Assembly (NCBI GenBank): GCA_049615605.1
Contig: JBMZFW010000005.1
Span: 1 to 34,954, forward strand
Length of the DNA stretch: 34,954 nucleotides
Origin: JAQWUY01 sp049615605
GTDB taxonomy: Bacteria > Pseudomonadota > Alphaproteobacteria > JAQWUY01
Direction of reading: 5' to 3'
Made by a program: the position numbers and the translations under genes
Notes under the pieces: model-generated
Seen by the model: the letters and a program-made list of their open reading frames with translations, nothing else
Database searches by the model: none
Told to the model about the DNA's origin: nothing
Part shown: in pieces, positions 23,464 to 31,111 of the stretch
Layout of the letters: the number at the start of each line of letters is the position of its first letter
How positions within the stretch are numbered: the first letter of the stretch is position 1

Positions 23464-25235
23464 TGAATATATCAATAATATGCTTAACACAAAATGGTCT
23501 TAACACAGCAAATAAAATCCAATCAAATATTGGCGGAACTGTATTTGGTTTAAATGGTCGTGTGGAAACGGAAAATACTTTTGAAAACGCAACTGATTTT
23601 ATTGGCAAACAATTTGCAAGTGGTAATGCGGTAATTGGTGTTTGCGCAACGGCTATATTGGTTCGTTCTATTGCCCCATTTTTAAATGCTAAAAAAACAG
23701 ACAGCCCAGCAATTGCCATATCGGAAAATGGCGATACAGTCGTTCCCGTTCTTGGCGGGCATTATGGCGGTTATGACTTGGCTTTTGAAATTGGTGAAGT
23801 ATTAAATACGACCCCTGCTATTACCAATGCGGGTGATAAGACACTTGGGTTTTCATTTGATAACTTACCAAGTGATTGGGAATTAAGTGATAATAATCTA
23901 GTTAAAAAAATAACTGCACAACTTTTACAAGATGGCGGGGTTAATTTAATTGATGATATTGGTGTTGATTTCCCAAACAAAGATTTATTCAAAGGTGGCG
24001 ATTTAACAGTTCACATTACAAACCAATCTGGTTTTGAAAATGAAAATACACTGGTTATTTATCCCCCATCTATTGTTCTTGGTGTTGGCTTGGAACGAAA
24101 CGCCCCTGCAAGTGGTTTAATTGAATTTGTTGATGGTGTTTTGGATGATAATAATTATTCGCACAAGGCAATATCCGTTATATCATCAGTTGATTTAAAA
24201 ATTGACGAGGGTGGATTAAAAGGTCTTAGCAAACATTACAACAAACCATTAAGCTTCTTTAATACAGACGAATTAAATAAACACAAAGACAACATTCCAA
24301 ACCCAAGTGATGTTGTGTTTAATGAAATTGGTTGTTATGGGGTTGCAGAACCTTGCGTCCTTGCAAATGGTGGTGAAATTGTTGTTGAAAAACAAAAGTC
24401 TGATAAACACACGGTTGCAATTGGTAAATTAAACACCCCTGCCGTTATTAAAAATGGGAAACCATCTGGTAAATTATTTGTTGTTGGTATTGGTGCAGGC
24501 GAAGACCAATGGCGCACACCACAGGCAACTAGGGCAATTAAGGAATCAGAAGTAATTGTTGGTTATAAATTATATCTTGACTTAATAAATGATTTAATCA
24601 CGGGCAAAGAAACTGCCGACAGTGAACTGGGCGAAGAAGAAGCACGCGTAAGAAAAGCAATTGAAATTGCAAGCACTGGTAAAAATGTATCGCTTGTTTG
24701 TTCAGGTGATGCATCAATCTATGCCCTTGCAACATTGGTATTTGAATTGCTTGACCGCAATCCAGACAACCGCAACTGGCAAGGTATTGATATTGAACTT
24801 GTACCAGGTATTTCCGCATTCCAAGCTTGTTCTGCAAGGTTGGGCGCACCATTTAATCACGATTTTTGCTTGGTAAGTTTATCGGACTTATTAACACCAA
24901 GGGAAGCAATCTTAAAACGCCTTGAAAAACTTGGCGAAGGTGATTTTGTCGTTGCCTTTTACAACCCACAATCAAAAAGGCGCAAGACTTTATTAAAAGA
25001 AGCACAAAAAACATTACTTAACCACCGCCCAGAAAACACACCCGTTGCCATTGGTCGCAACCTTGGGCGTGATGGGGAAAATATTACCATTACCACATTA
25101 AAAGATTTTGAACCTGAAATGGTTGATATGCTTTCATTAGTTGTAATTGGCAATTCGGAAACAAAAACATTTACTTCCGCAGGGCGTGAATTCGTATACA
25201 CACCACGCGGATATGCAAAGAAAATGGAAGATTAA
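23463..25235 (+). CDS. cobJ: CbiG-CbiH fusion: cobalt-precorrin-5A hydrolase / precorrin-3B C17-methyltransferase
   Basis: Two enzymes are joined in 590 residues. Residues 1 to about 330 are a full CbiG, with its N-terminal region (GVCATAILVRSIAP; PVLGGHYGGYDLA) and C-terminal CobE-like region (IVLGVGLERNAPASGL; NEIGCYGVAEPC). CbiG opens the delta-lactone and removes C20 as acetaldehyde. Residues from about 340 are CobJ/CbiH (GKLFVVGIGAGEDQWRTP; CSGDASIYALA; ELVPGISAFQAC; YNPQSKRR), the ring-contracting C17 methylase. A complete CbiG points to the oxygen-independent, cobalt-early route. No frameshift or internal stop is seen. Confidence 0.93.
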   Translation: MNISIICLTQNGLNTANKIQSNIGGTVFGLNGRVETENTFENATDFIGKQFASGNAVIGVCATAILVRSIAPFLNAKKTDSPAIAISENGDTVVPVLGGHYGGYDLAFEIGEVLNTTPAITNAGDKTLGFSFDNLPSDWELSDNNLVKKITAQLLQDGGVNLIDDIGVDFPNKDLFKGGDLTVHITNQSGFENENTLVIYPPSIVLGVGLERNAPASGLIEFVDGVLDDNNYSHKAISVISSVDLKIDEGGLKGLSKHYNKPLSFFNTDELNKHKDNIPNPSDVVFNEIGCYGVAEPCVLANGGEIVVEKQKSDKHTVAIGKLNTPAVIKNGKPSGKLFVVGIGAGEDQWRTPQATRAIKESEVIVGYKLYLDLINDLITGKETADSELGEEEARVRKAIEIASTGKNVSLVCSGDASIYALATLVFELLDRNPDNRNWQGIDIELVPGISAFQACSARLGAPFNHDFCLVSLSDLLTPREAILKRLEKLGEGDFVVAFYNPQSKRRKTLLKEAQKTLLNHRPENTPVAIGRNLGRDGENITITTLKDFEPEMVDMLSLVVIGNSETKTFTSAGREFVYTPRGYAKKMED

Positions 25236-25251
25236 AAAAGGAATATATTAA

Positions 25252-26022
25252 ATGACAGTTTACTTTATCGGTGCAGGCCCAGGGGCACCAGACTTAATTA
25301 CAATTCGTGGTTTAAAATTAATTCAACAATGTAAAACTTGTTTATATGCAGGTTCACTTGTACCAACGGAAATTGTTGCCGAAGCACCGCAAGGTACAAC
25401 CGTTATGGATACGGCGGCAATGCACTTGGACGAAATTATCGGTCATATCAAAGATGCCCACGATAAAGGGCACGATGTTTCCCGCGTCCATTCGGGCGAC
25501 CCATCAATTTATGGCGCAACGGCGGAACAAATGCGCAAGCTTGATGAACTTGGTATTGATTATGAAATTATTCCAGGGGTTTCGGCGTACGCGGCAATGG
25601 CGGCTGCAATGAAAAAAGAATTAACTTTGGCGGATGTATCACAAACCGTAATTATTACGCGAACTTCTGTGCGTTCAAGCGGAATGCCAAAGGGCGAAGA
25701 ACTTGCGGAACTTGGAAAATCAAGGGCAACCCTTGCAATTCATTTATCTGTAAATAATCTTAAGAATGTAATCCGTGATTTAACACCACACTACGGCGAA
25801 GATTGTCCCGTTGCTGTTGGATACAGGGTATCATGGGCTGACCAAGAATTTGTTTATGGAACATTATCAACAATTCGTGATAAGGTAAAAAAAGCTGGCT
25901 TTACAAGAACTGCATTAATTATGGTTGGTGAAGTCTTAAACACAGAAAACTTTAACGATTCAAAATTATACGACGCTGACCATTGGCATGTATGTCGTGA
26001 TGAACAAGAAAAAGGAAAATAA
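25252..26022 (+). CDS. cobM: precorrin-4 C11-methyltransferase (CobM/CbiF)
   Basis: CobM/CbiF methylates C11 of (cobalt-)precorrin-4. It has 256 residues. VYFIGAGPGAPDLITIRG is the SAM-binding start, with CLYAGSLVP, RVHSGDPSIYGA, YEIIPGVSAYAAMAAAM and TRTSVRSSGMP as family blocks. It is preceded by AAAAGGAATATATTAA and ends two bases before the asparaginase start, so the last two genes are probably translationally coupled. Confidence 0.95.
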   Translation: MTVYFIGAGPGAPDLITIRGLKLIQQCKTCLYAGSLVPTEIVAEAPQGTTVMDTAAMHLDEIIGHIKDAHDKGHDVSRVHSGDPSIYGATAEQMRKLDELGIDYEIIPGVSAYAAMAAAMKKELTLADVSQTVIITRTSVRSSGMPKGEELAELGKSRATLAIHLSVNNLKNVIRDLTPHYGEDCPVAVGYRVSWADQEFVYGTLSTIRDKVKKAGFTRTALIMVGEVLNTENFNDSKLYDADHWHVCRDEQEKGK

Positions 26023-26024
26023 AA

Positions 26025-27098
26025 ATGGGCGAACAATGTTGCGGTAATGACAACCACAAACACGAACACAAAGATGACGGTTCTTGTTGTGGCAGTGAAA
26101 CGACAAACCCTGTACTAGTAAATGTTACCCGTGGCGGTGTGGTTGAAAGTTCGCACCGTGGGCGTATTTGCGTTGTTGATACACAGGGTAATGTGCGTCT
26201 TGCAATGGGTGATGTTGAAAAACCAATTTATGGTCGTTCGGCGGTTAAAATTTTACAAGCCTTACCAATGGTGCTTTCGGGTGGGGTTGAAAAATATGAC
26301 CTTAGCGCCGAAGAAATATCTGTGACTTGTGCTTCACACGGCGGGGAAGAACGCCATACAAAAGTGGTTGAATCTATGCTTAAAAAAGCGGGATTATCTG
26401 TTGATGACTTAGAATGCGGTGCCCACGCCCCAACCCACAAAGACAGTGCAAAAAAATTAATTGAAGATGGCAAAGACTTTACCCCATTACACAATAATTG
26501 TTCTGGTAAACACGCTGGTATGTTAATTCTTGCAAAAATGCGTGGCTTTGATACCAAAGGATACATTAATCCAGACCACCCAGTACAACAATCAATTATG
26601 GGTATGATGGAAAGCATCTGTGAATGTTCACTGGAAAACGCACCAATGGACAGGGACGGATGTTCTGTACCAACTTGGGCAATTCCAATGACAAACCTTG
26701 CATTTGCATTTGCCAAGATTTCTGACCCAGACAGCACTTTACCTGAAACAACGGCAACAGCTGTGAAAAAATTACGCGACAGTGTAATCCAAGAACCATT
26801 TATGGTTGGCGGTACAAATCGTGCTTGTACCCGTATTATGGAAGTATTAAAAAACAAAGCATTTGTAAAATATGGTGCAGAAGCTGTTTATACAGCAAGC
26901 TTGCCTGAATATGGGCTTGGCATTGCCATAAAAATTGACGATGGCGGTGTAAGGGCAGTTGAGGTTGCAATGCTTCGCATATTGGAAGAAATTGGCGTAT
27001 TAAACGAAAATGATAAAAAAGAACTAGAAAAATTCTACAAACAACCAATTACCAACTGGAATGGATTTACTGTTGGCAATACTGAGCCAGCGTTTTAA
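26025..27098 (+). CDS. class 3 (Rhizobium-type) L-asparaginase with Cys/His-rich N-terminal extension
   Basis: The body is an Asparaginase_II family enzyme predicted to hydrolyse asparagine to aspartate and ammonia. It has 357 residues. From memory, R. etli ReAV uses Ser48/Lys51, Ser80 and a zinc site Cys135/Lys138/Cys189; Ser72/Lys75, Ser104 and Cys159/Lys162/Cys213 here all fit at a constant offset of 24. The added N-terminus holds CC at 5-6, His11, His13, His15 and CC at 21-22, a likely metal-binding tail. There is no in-frame ATG, GTG or TTG between residue 1 and NPVLVNVTRGG, so the tail is genuine if the start is right. AAGGA precedes the ATG. Why it sits in a B12 operon is unknown. Confidence 0.85.
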   Translation: MGEQCCGNDNHKHEHKDDGSCCGSETTNPVLVNVTRGGVVESSHRGRICVVDTQGNVRLAMGDVEKPIYGRSAVKILQALPMVLSGGVEKYDLSAEEISVTCASHGGEERHTKVVESMLKKAGLSVDDLECGAHAPTHKDSAKKLIEDGKDFTPLHNNCSGKHAGMLILAKMRGFDTKGYINPDHPVQQSIMGMMESICECSLENAPMDRDGCSVPTWAIPMTNLAFAFAKISDPDSTLPETTATAVKKLRDSVIQEPFMVGGTNRACTRIMEVLKNKAFVKYGAEAVYTASLPEYGLGIAIKIDDGGVRAVEVAMLRILEEIGVLNENDKKELEKFYKQPITNWNGFTVGNTEPAF

Positions 27099-27124
27099 AA
27101 GTTGAATTTCAACTCCCTTTTTTT
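27099..27124 (+). terminator. intrinsic terminator of the B12 operon
   Basis: AGTTGA (27100-27105) pairs with TCAACT (27109-27114), followed by CCC and seven T residues. It begins one base after the asparaginase stop. Confidence 0.65.
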
Positions 27125-27143
27125 ATATTGTCTAAAAATACAT

Positions 27144-27246
27144 AAATAGATTTTAAACTGATAGTATCAAAAAAGGGAAAGCGACGACTACGATAAAGTA
27201 GTTTAGCTTTCCCTTTTGAAGGTAATAGCAGATTTAAAATCTATTT
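27144..27246 (-). repeat. nested inverted-repeat element C (3' end of grpE)
   Basis: The outer arms are 27144-27160 and 27229-27246. The middle stem is a perfect 12 bp (AAAAGGGAAAGC at 27171-27182 with 27206-27217). The inner stem pairs ACTAC (27187-27191) with GTAGT (27198-27202). The unpaired parts GTATCAA / GAAGGTAA and GACG / TTA match those of element A although the stems differ. The right arm includes the grpE stop codon TAG (27241-27243). Confidence 0.72.
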
Positions 27247-27813
27247 ACTTATATTGACCATTGCAGGTTTTAGAAGCCTGTCGTCTAGGATATAGCCAGC
27301 CGATAAAACCTGTGCAATTTTACCTTTTTCAACTTCTTCTGATTCAACTTCACCCATTGCTTGGTGTTGGTTGTGGTCAAAGTCGTCCCCTATTTGCGGT
27401 AAAATTTGTTTGATACCATTTTTTTCAAAGGCTGAATAAAATTCGTTTGATACCATATCAAGACCGATTGAAAGGTTTTTAAGGGTTTGGTTGTTTTCTT
27501 TTTCTTCGTCTGTTACGGACATAATTGCCATACGCAGGTTATCGGCAACGCTGAATAAGTCCCTTGCCAGTGGTGAAACACCATATTTACGAGCTGTGGC
27601 AATTTCTTCGTCTGTGCGTTTACGCATATTTTGAACTTCGGCTAGTGCAAGTAAAAGGTTGTTTTTTGCTTCAGCTAGTTGTTCTTCAACTGTTAATTCT
27701 TTTTCAACTTCTGTATTTTCGCCTTCTGAACCTTCGTTTTCATTGGCTTTTAATACATTTTCTTCACTTTCAAAGATTTCTTCTTCTTTGTTTTGGTTGT
27801 CATTTTTGCTCAT
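27241..27813 (-). CDS. grpE: nucleotide exchange factor GrpE
   Basis: GrpE releases ADP from DnaK. It has 190 residues. A Glu/Asn-rich disordered N-terminus (1-45) leads to a long coiled coil (about 45-100, LAEAKNNLLLALAEVQNMRKRTDEE). The C-terminal beta-wing has GIDMVxxxF-type GLDMVSNEF, then DFDHNQHQAMG and GYILDDRLLKPAMVNI. The ATG follows GAGG by five bases. It is divergent from dnaK with a sigma-32-type promoter of its own. Its 3' end overlaps element C. Confidence 0.96.
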   Translation of the reverse strand: MSKNDNQNKEEEIFESEENVLKANENEGSEGENTEVEKELTVEEQLAEAKNNLLLALAEVQNMRKRTDEEIATARKYGVSPLARDLFSVADNLRMAIMSVTDEEKENNQTLKNLSIGLDMVSNEFYSAFEKNGIKQILPQIGDDFDHNQHQAMGEVESEEVEKGKIAQVLSAGYILDDRLLKPAMVNISK

Positions 27814-27846
27814 TTTTACCTCATGTTTAAATAATTTATAAGTAAT

Positions 27847-27875
27847 AGATAAGGATAAATAGTCTATTTTTCAAG
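27847..27875 (-). promoter_or_regulatory. sigma-32 (RpoH) type promoter for grpE
   Basis: On the minus strand CTTGAAA (27869-27875), a 14-base spacer and CCTTATCT (27847-27854) fit the heat-shock pattern CTTGAAA - CCCCATNT, with two differences in the -10. Confidence 0.65.
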
Positions 27876-27911
27876 TTTTAAATAAAAAAATAAAAAAAAA
27901 TCATAAAAAAC

Positions 27912-27939
27912 CTTGAAATATATTTTTTAACCCCCATAT
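27912..27939 (+). promoter_or_regulatory. sigma-32 (RpoH) promoter for dnaK
   Basis: CTTGAAA (27912-27918), a 13-base spacer and CCCCATAT (27932-27939) match the heat-shock consensus fully. The predicted leader is about 45 bases. No CIRCE (HrcA) repeat is present. Confidence 0.88.
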
Positions 27940-27991
27940 CTGTACCAAGAGGCAAAAATATTGCTAAATTAATTTTGAAGGAGAAATAATT

Positions 27992-29890
27992 ATGAGCAAA
28001 GTAATTGGTATTGACTTAGGAACAACAAATTCATGTGTGGCATTAATGGACGGTGCATCTGCACGCGTTATTGAAAACGTAGAAGGTGCAAGAACAACAC
28101 CATCTGTTATTGGTTTCACAGACAGCGAAAAATTAGTGGGCGATACAGCAAAAAGACAAGCTGTAACAAACCCAAAGGACACATTATACGGTGTAAAAAG
28201 ACTTATTGGTCGTAAATTTAAAGACAAAGAAGTTGCAAAAGACATTAAAAATTCACCATTTGAAATTATTGAAGCTGACAATGGCGATGCTTGGGTAACA
28301 GCAAAAGGCGAAAAATACGCACCTTCACAAATTTCAGCATTCGTATTACAAAAAATGAAAGAAACAGCAGAAAAGCACTTGGGTCAACCTGTGACACAAG
28401 CGGTAATTACTGTTCCTGCATACTTTAATGATGCCCAAAGACAGGCAACAAAAGATGCGGGTAAGATTGCTGGTCTTGAAGTATTAAGAATTATCAACGA
28501 ACCAACTGCCGCAGCCCTTGCATACGGTATGGATAAAAAATCAGCTGGTATCATTGCGGTTTATGACCTTGGTGGTGGTACATTTGACGTATCTATCCTT
28601 GAAATCGGTGACGGTGTATTTGAAGTAAAATCAACAAACGGTGATACTTCACTAGGTGGTGAAGACTTTGATTCACATATCATTGACTTCTTAGCGGACG
28701 AATTCAAAAAGTCTGATGGTGTTGATTTAAGAAATGATGTAATGGCATTACAACGCCTTAAAGAAGCCGCAGAAAAAGCAAAGATTGAACTTTCTACTGC
28801 GACTACTACGGAAGTAAACTTACCATTCATTACAGCTGATGCGTCTGGTCCAAAGCACTTAAATATTAAATTAAGCCGTGCTCAACTAGAAGAATTAGTT
28901 GCAAAATTAGTAAAAGACACATTAAAGCCTTGTGAAAAAGCACTTAAAGATGCGGGTATTTCAAAATCTGAAATTACTGATGTAATCTTAGTTGGTGGTC
29001 AAACAAGAATGCCTAAGATTGTGGAAACAGTAACGGAATTCTTTGGCAAAGAACCAAGCCGTGGGGTTAACCCTGATGAAGTTGTTGCAATGGGTGCGGC
29101 AATCCAAGGCGGTGTATTACAAGGTGATGTTAAAGATGTATTATTACTTGATGTAACACCATTATCATTAGGTATTGAAACATTAGGTGGCGTATTTACA
29201 CGATTAATTGATCGCAATACAACAATTCCAACAAAGAAATCACAAGTGTTCTCAACTGCCGAAGACAACCAATCAGCAGTAACAATCAATGTATTACAAG
29301 GTGAACGCGAAATGGCAAACGATAACAAGCCACTTGGTCAATTCAACCTTGAAGGTATTCCAAATGCCCCACGCGGTGTTCCACAGATTGAAGTAACATT
29401 TGATATTGATGCCAACGGTATTGTTAATGTAAGTGCCAAAGATAAAGGTACTGGCAAAGAACAAGCAATTTCAATTAAAGCCGATGGTGGTTTAAGTGAT
29501 GAAGATGTTGAATCAATGGTTAAAGATGCAGAAGCAAATGCAGAAGCGGATAAAAAACGCCGTGAAGAGGTTGATGCTAGAAACAATGCAGAAGCCCTTG
29601 TTAATTCAACTGAAAAATCTGTTGCTGAACACGGTGACAAAATCTCAGCCGAAGAAAAGACTGCGATTGAAGATGCACTGAAAGAAGCAAAAGAAGCCCT
29701 TGAAGGTGACGACATTGAAGCAATCAAAACAAAATCTGAAGCTTTATCAACAGCCGCAATGAAACTAGGCGAAGCAATGTACAAAGCACAACAAGAAGAA
29801 GCATCAAATGATTCTGGCGAAAGCAAAGAAGATGATGATGTTGTTGATGCAGAATACAGTGATGTTGATGAAAAGAAAGATGCTAAATAA
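27992..29890 (+). CDS. dnaK: chaperone protein DnaK (Hsp70)
   Basis: DnaK is the ATP-driven Hsp70 that binds exposed hydrophobic segments. It has 632 residues. The ATPase domain has GIDLGTTNSCVALMDG, DLGGGTFDVSILE and VILVGGQTRMPKI. The linker DVLLLDVTPLSLGIETLGG leads to the substrate-binding domain. An acidic C-terminal lid ends in VVDAEYSDVDEKKDAK. A strong AAGGAG (27978-27983) precedes the ATG. It is followed by dnaJ after a 77-base gap with a stable hairpin, and grpE diverges upstream. Confidence 0.98.
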   Translation: MSKVIGIDLGTTNSCVALMDGASARVIENVEGARTTPSVIGFTDSEKLVGDTAKRQAVTNPKDTLYGVKRLIGRKFKDKEVAKDIKNSPFEIIEADNGDAWVTAKGEKYAPSQISAFVLQKMKETAEKHLGQPVTQAVITVPAYFNDAQRQATKDAGKIAGLEVLRIINEPTAAALAYGMDKKSAGIIAVYDLGGGTFDVSILEIGDGVFEVKSTNGDTSLGGEDFDSHIIDFLADEFKKSDGVDLRNDVMALQRLKEAAEKAKIELSTATTTEVNLPFITADASGPKHLNIKLSRAQLEELVAKLVKDTLKPCEKALKDAGISKSEITDVILVGGQTRMPKIVETVTEFFGKEPSRGVNPDEVVAMGAAIQGGVLQGDVKDVLLLDVTPLSLGIETLGGVFTRLIDRNTTIPTKKSQVFSTAEDNQSAVTINVLQGEREMANDNKPLGQFNLEGIPNAPRGVPQIEVTFDIDANGIVNVSAKDKGTGKEQAISIKADGGLSDEDVESMVKDAEANAEADKKRREEVDARNNAEALVNSTEKSVAEHGDKISAEEKTAIEDALKEAKEALEGDDIEAIKTKSEALSTAAMKLGEAMYKAQQEEASNDSGESKEDDDVVDAEYSDVDEKKDAK

Positions 29891-29918
29891 CCCTATAATT
29901 CTATAACTATGAAAACTG

Positions 29919-29949
29919 TTCCCCGATTATTTTATTAATAGTTGGGGAA
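29919..29949 (+). terminator. 13-bp hairpin between dnaK and dnaJ
   Basis: TTCCCCGATTATT (29919-29931) pairs with AATAGTTGGGGAA (29937-29949) over 13 bp, with two G-U pairs and a 5-base loop. Only four T residues follow, in TACTTTT, so it is more likely a partial terminator or mRNA-stability element than a full stop. It would lower dnaJ relative to dnaK. Confidence 0.55.
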
Positions 29950-29967
29950 TACTTTTAAGGAATAAAG

Positions 29968-31110
29968 ATGAGCAAACAAGATTATTACGAAACACTAGGC
30001 GTTGGCAAAAATGCAAGTGATGCTGAATTAAAATCAGCATATCGTAAAAAAGCGATGGAATTTCACCCAGACCGCAATGCAGATAACCCAGATGCGGAAG
30101 AAAAATTTAAACAAGTAAACGAAGCTTGGGAAGTTTTAAAAGACCCGCAAAAGAAATCAGCATACGACCAATATGGTCATTCCGCATTTGAAAACGGTGG
30201 CGGTGGTGCTGGCGGTTTCGGTGGCGGTGGCTTTGGCGGTTTTGGCGGTCAAGGTTTTGGCGGTGCTGATTTTGGCGATATATTCAGCGACTTCTTTGGT
30301 GGCGGTGGTCGTGGTTCACGCGGTCCAGAACCAGGTAATGATTTAAAATATTCAATTAATATCACATTGGAAGATGCCTTTAACGGTACACAAACTGATT
30401 TATCGGTTGCAACGGCAAAGACTTGCGACAGTTGTTCTGGTTCTGGTGCAGAAGCAGGAAGCGATATGACAACTTGTGGCACTTGTAATGGTCACGGTGC
30501 GGTAAGAATGCAACAAGGTCCATTTACAATTGAACAACCATGTCACAGCTGTAATGGTGAAGGTCGCGTTATTGAAAACCCTTGTGGTTCGTGTGGCGGT
30601 CAAGGTCGCGTTAACGGAACAAAAAACCTTTCAGCAAATATTCCAGCCGGCGTTGACGAAGGCACACGCATTCGTTTATCTGGCGAAGGCGAAGCTGGTA
30701 TGCGTGGTGCACCAAATGGTGATTTATACTTATTCGTATCTGTACAGCCACATGAAATATTCAATCGTGATGGCAATAACATTTATATGGACTTACCAAT
30801 TCCATTTACAACGGCGTGTCTTGGCGGAACAATAGAAGTTCCAACAATTGATGGCGGTCGTGTGGAAATTAAAGTACCAGAAGAAACACAAACAGATACA
30901 AAATTCCGTATCCGTGGGCGTGGTATGTCAATATTACATTCGGACAAACGCGGTGATATGATTGTTAAAGTAAATGTTGAAACACCAAAGAACCTGTCAA
31001 AAGAACAAAAAGATTTATTAAATCAATTTAATGACACCTTGGACGACAGCAACAACCCAGATTCAACATCGGTATTTGATAAAATTAAAAGTTTCTGGAA
31101 TAAGTTTTAA
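29968..31110 (+). CDS. dnaJ: chaperone protein DnaJ
   Basis: DnaJ delivers substrates to DnaK and stimulates its ATPase. It has 380 residues. The J domain carries HPD at 33-35. A Gly/Phe-rich segment covers about 75-112. Four CxxCxGxG zinc repeats follow (CDSCSGSG, CGTCNGHG, CHSCNGEG, CGSCGGQG), then the C-terminal substrate domains. AAGGAATAAAG precedes the ATG. Its stop is one base from the stop of the convergent queG gene. Confidence 0.98.
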   Translation: MSKQDYYETLGVGKNASDAELKSAYRKKAMEFHPDRNADNPDAEEKFKQVNEAWEVLKDPQKKSAYDQYGHSAFENGGGGAGGFGGGGFGGFGGQGFGGADFGDIFSDFFGGGGRGSRGPEPGNDLKYSINITLEDAFNGTQTDLSVATAKTCDSCSGSGAEAGSDMTTCGTCNGHGAVRMQQGPFTIEQPCHSCNGEGRVIENPCGSCGGQGRVNGTKNLSANIPAGVDEGTRIRLSGEGEAGMRGAPNGDLYLFVSVQPHEIFNRDGNNIYMDLPIPFTTACLGGTIEVPTIDGGRVEIKVPEETQTDTKFRIRGRGMSILHSDKRGDMIVKVNVETPKNLSKEQKDLLNQFNDTLDDSNNPDSTSVFDKIKSFWNKF

Positions 31111-31111
31111 T

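Noticed and set aside
23463..25235. Frameshift or chimeric assembly joining cbiG and cbiH
   Set aside because: The frame is continuous, the linker is plausible, both domains are complete, and fusions of corrin enzymes are known.
2661..27246. CRISPR repeats
   Set aside because: The repeated elements are single units at separate gene ends with internal symmetry, not regularly spaced repeats with spacers, and no cas genes are present.
27814..27991. CIRCE/HrcA operator upstream of dnaK or grpE
   Set aside because: No TTAGCACTC/GAGTGCTAA inverted repeat is present; the sigma-32 promoters explain regulation.
29338..29826. 162-residue antisense open frame in dnaK
   Set aside because: Ser/Ala-rich translation with no recognisable domain, a shadow of the biased codon use of dnaK on the other strand.
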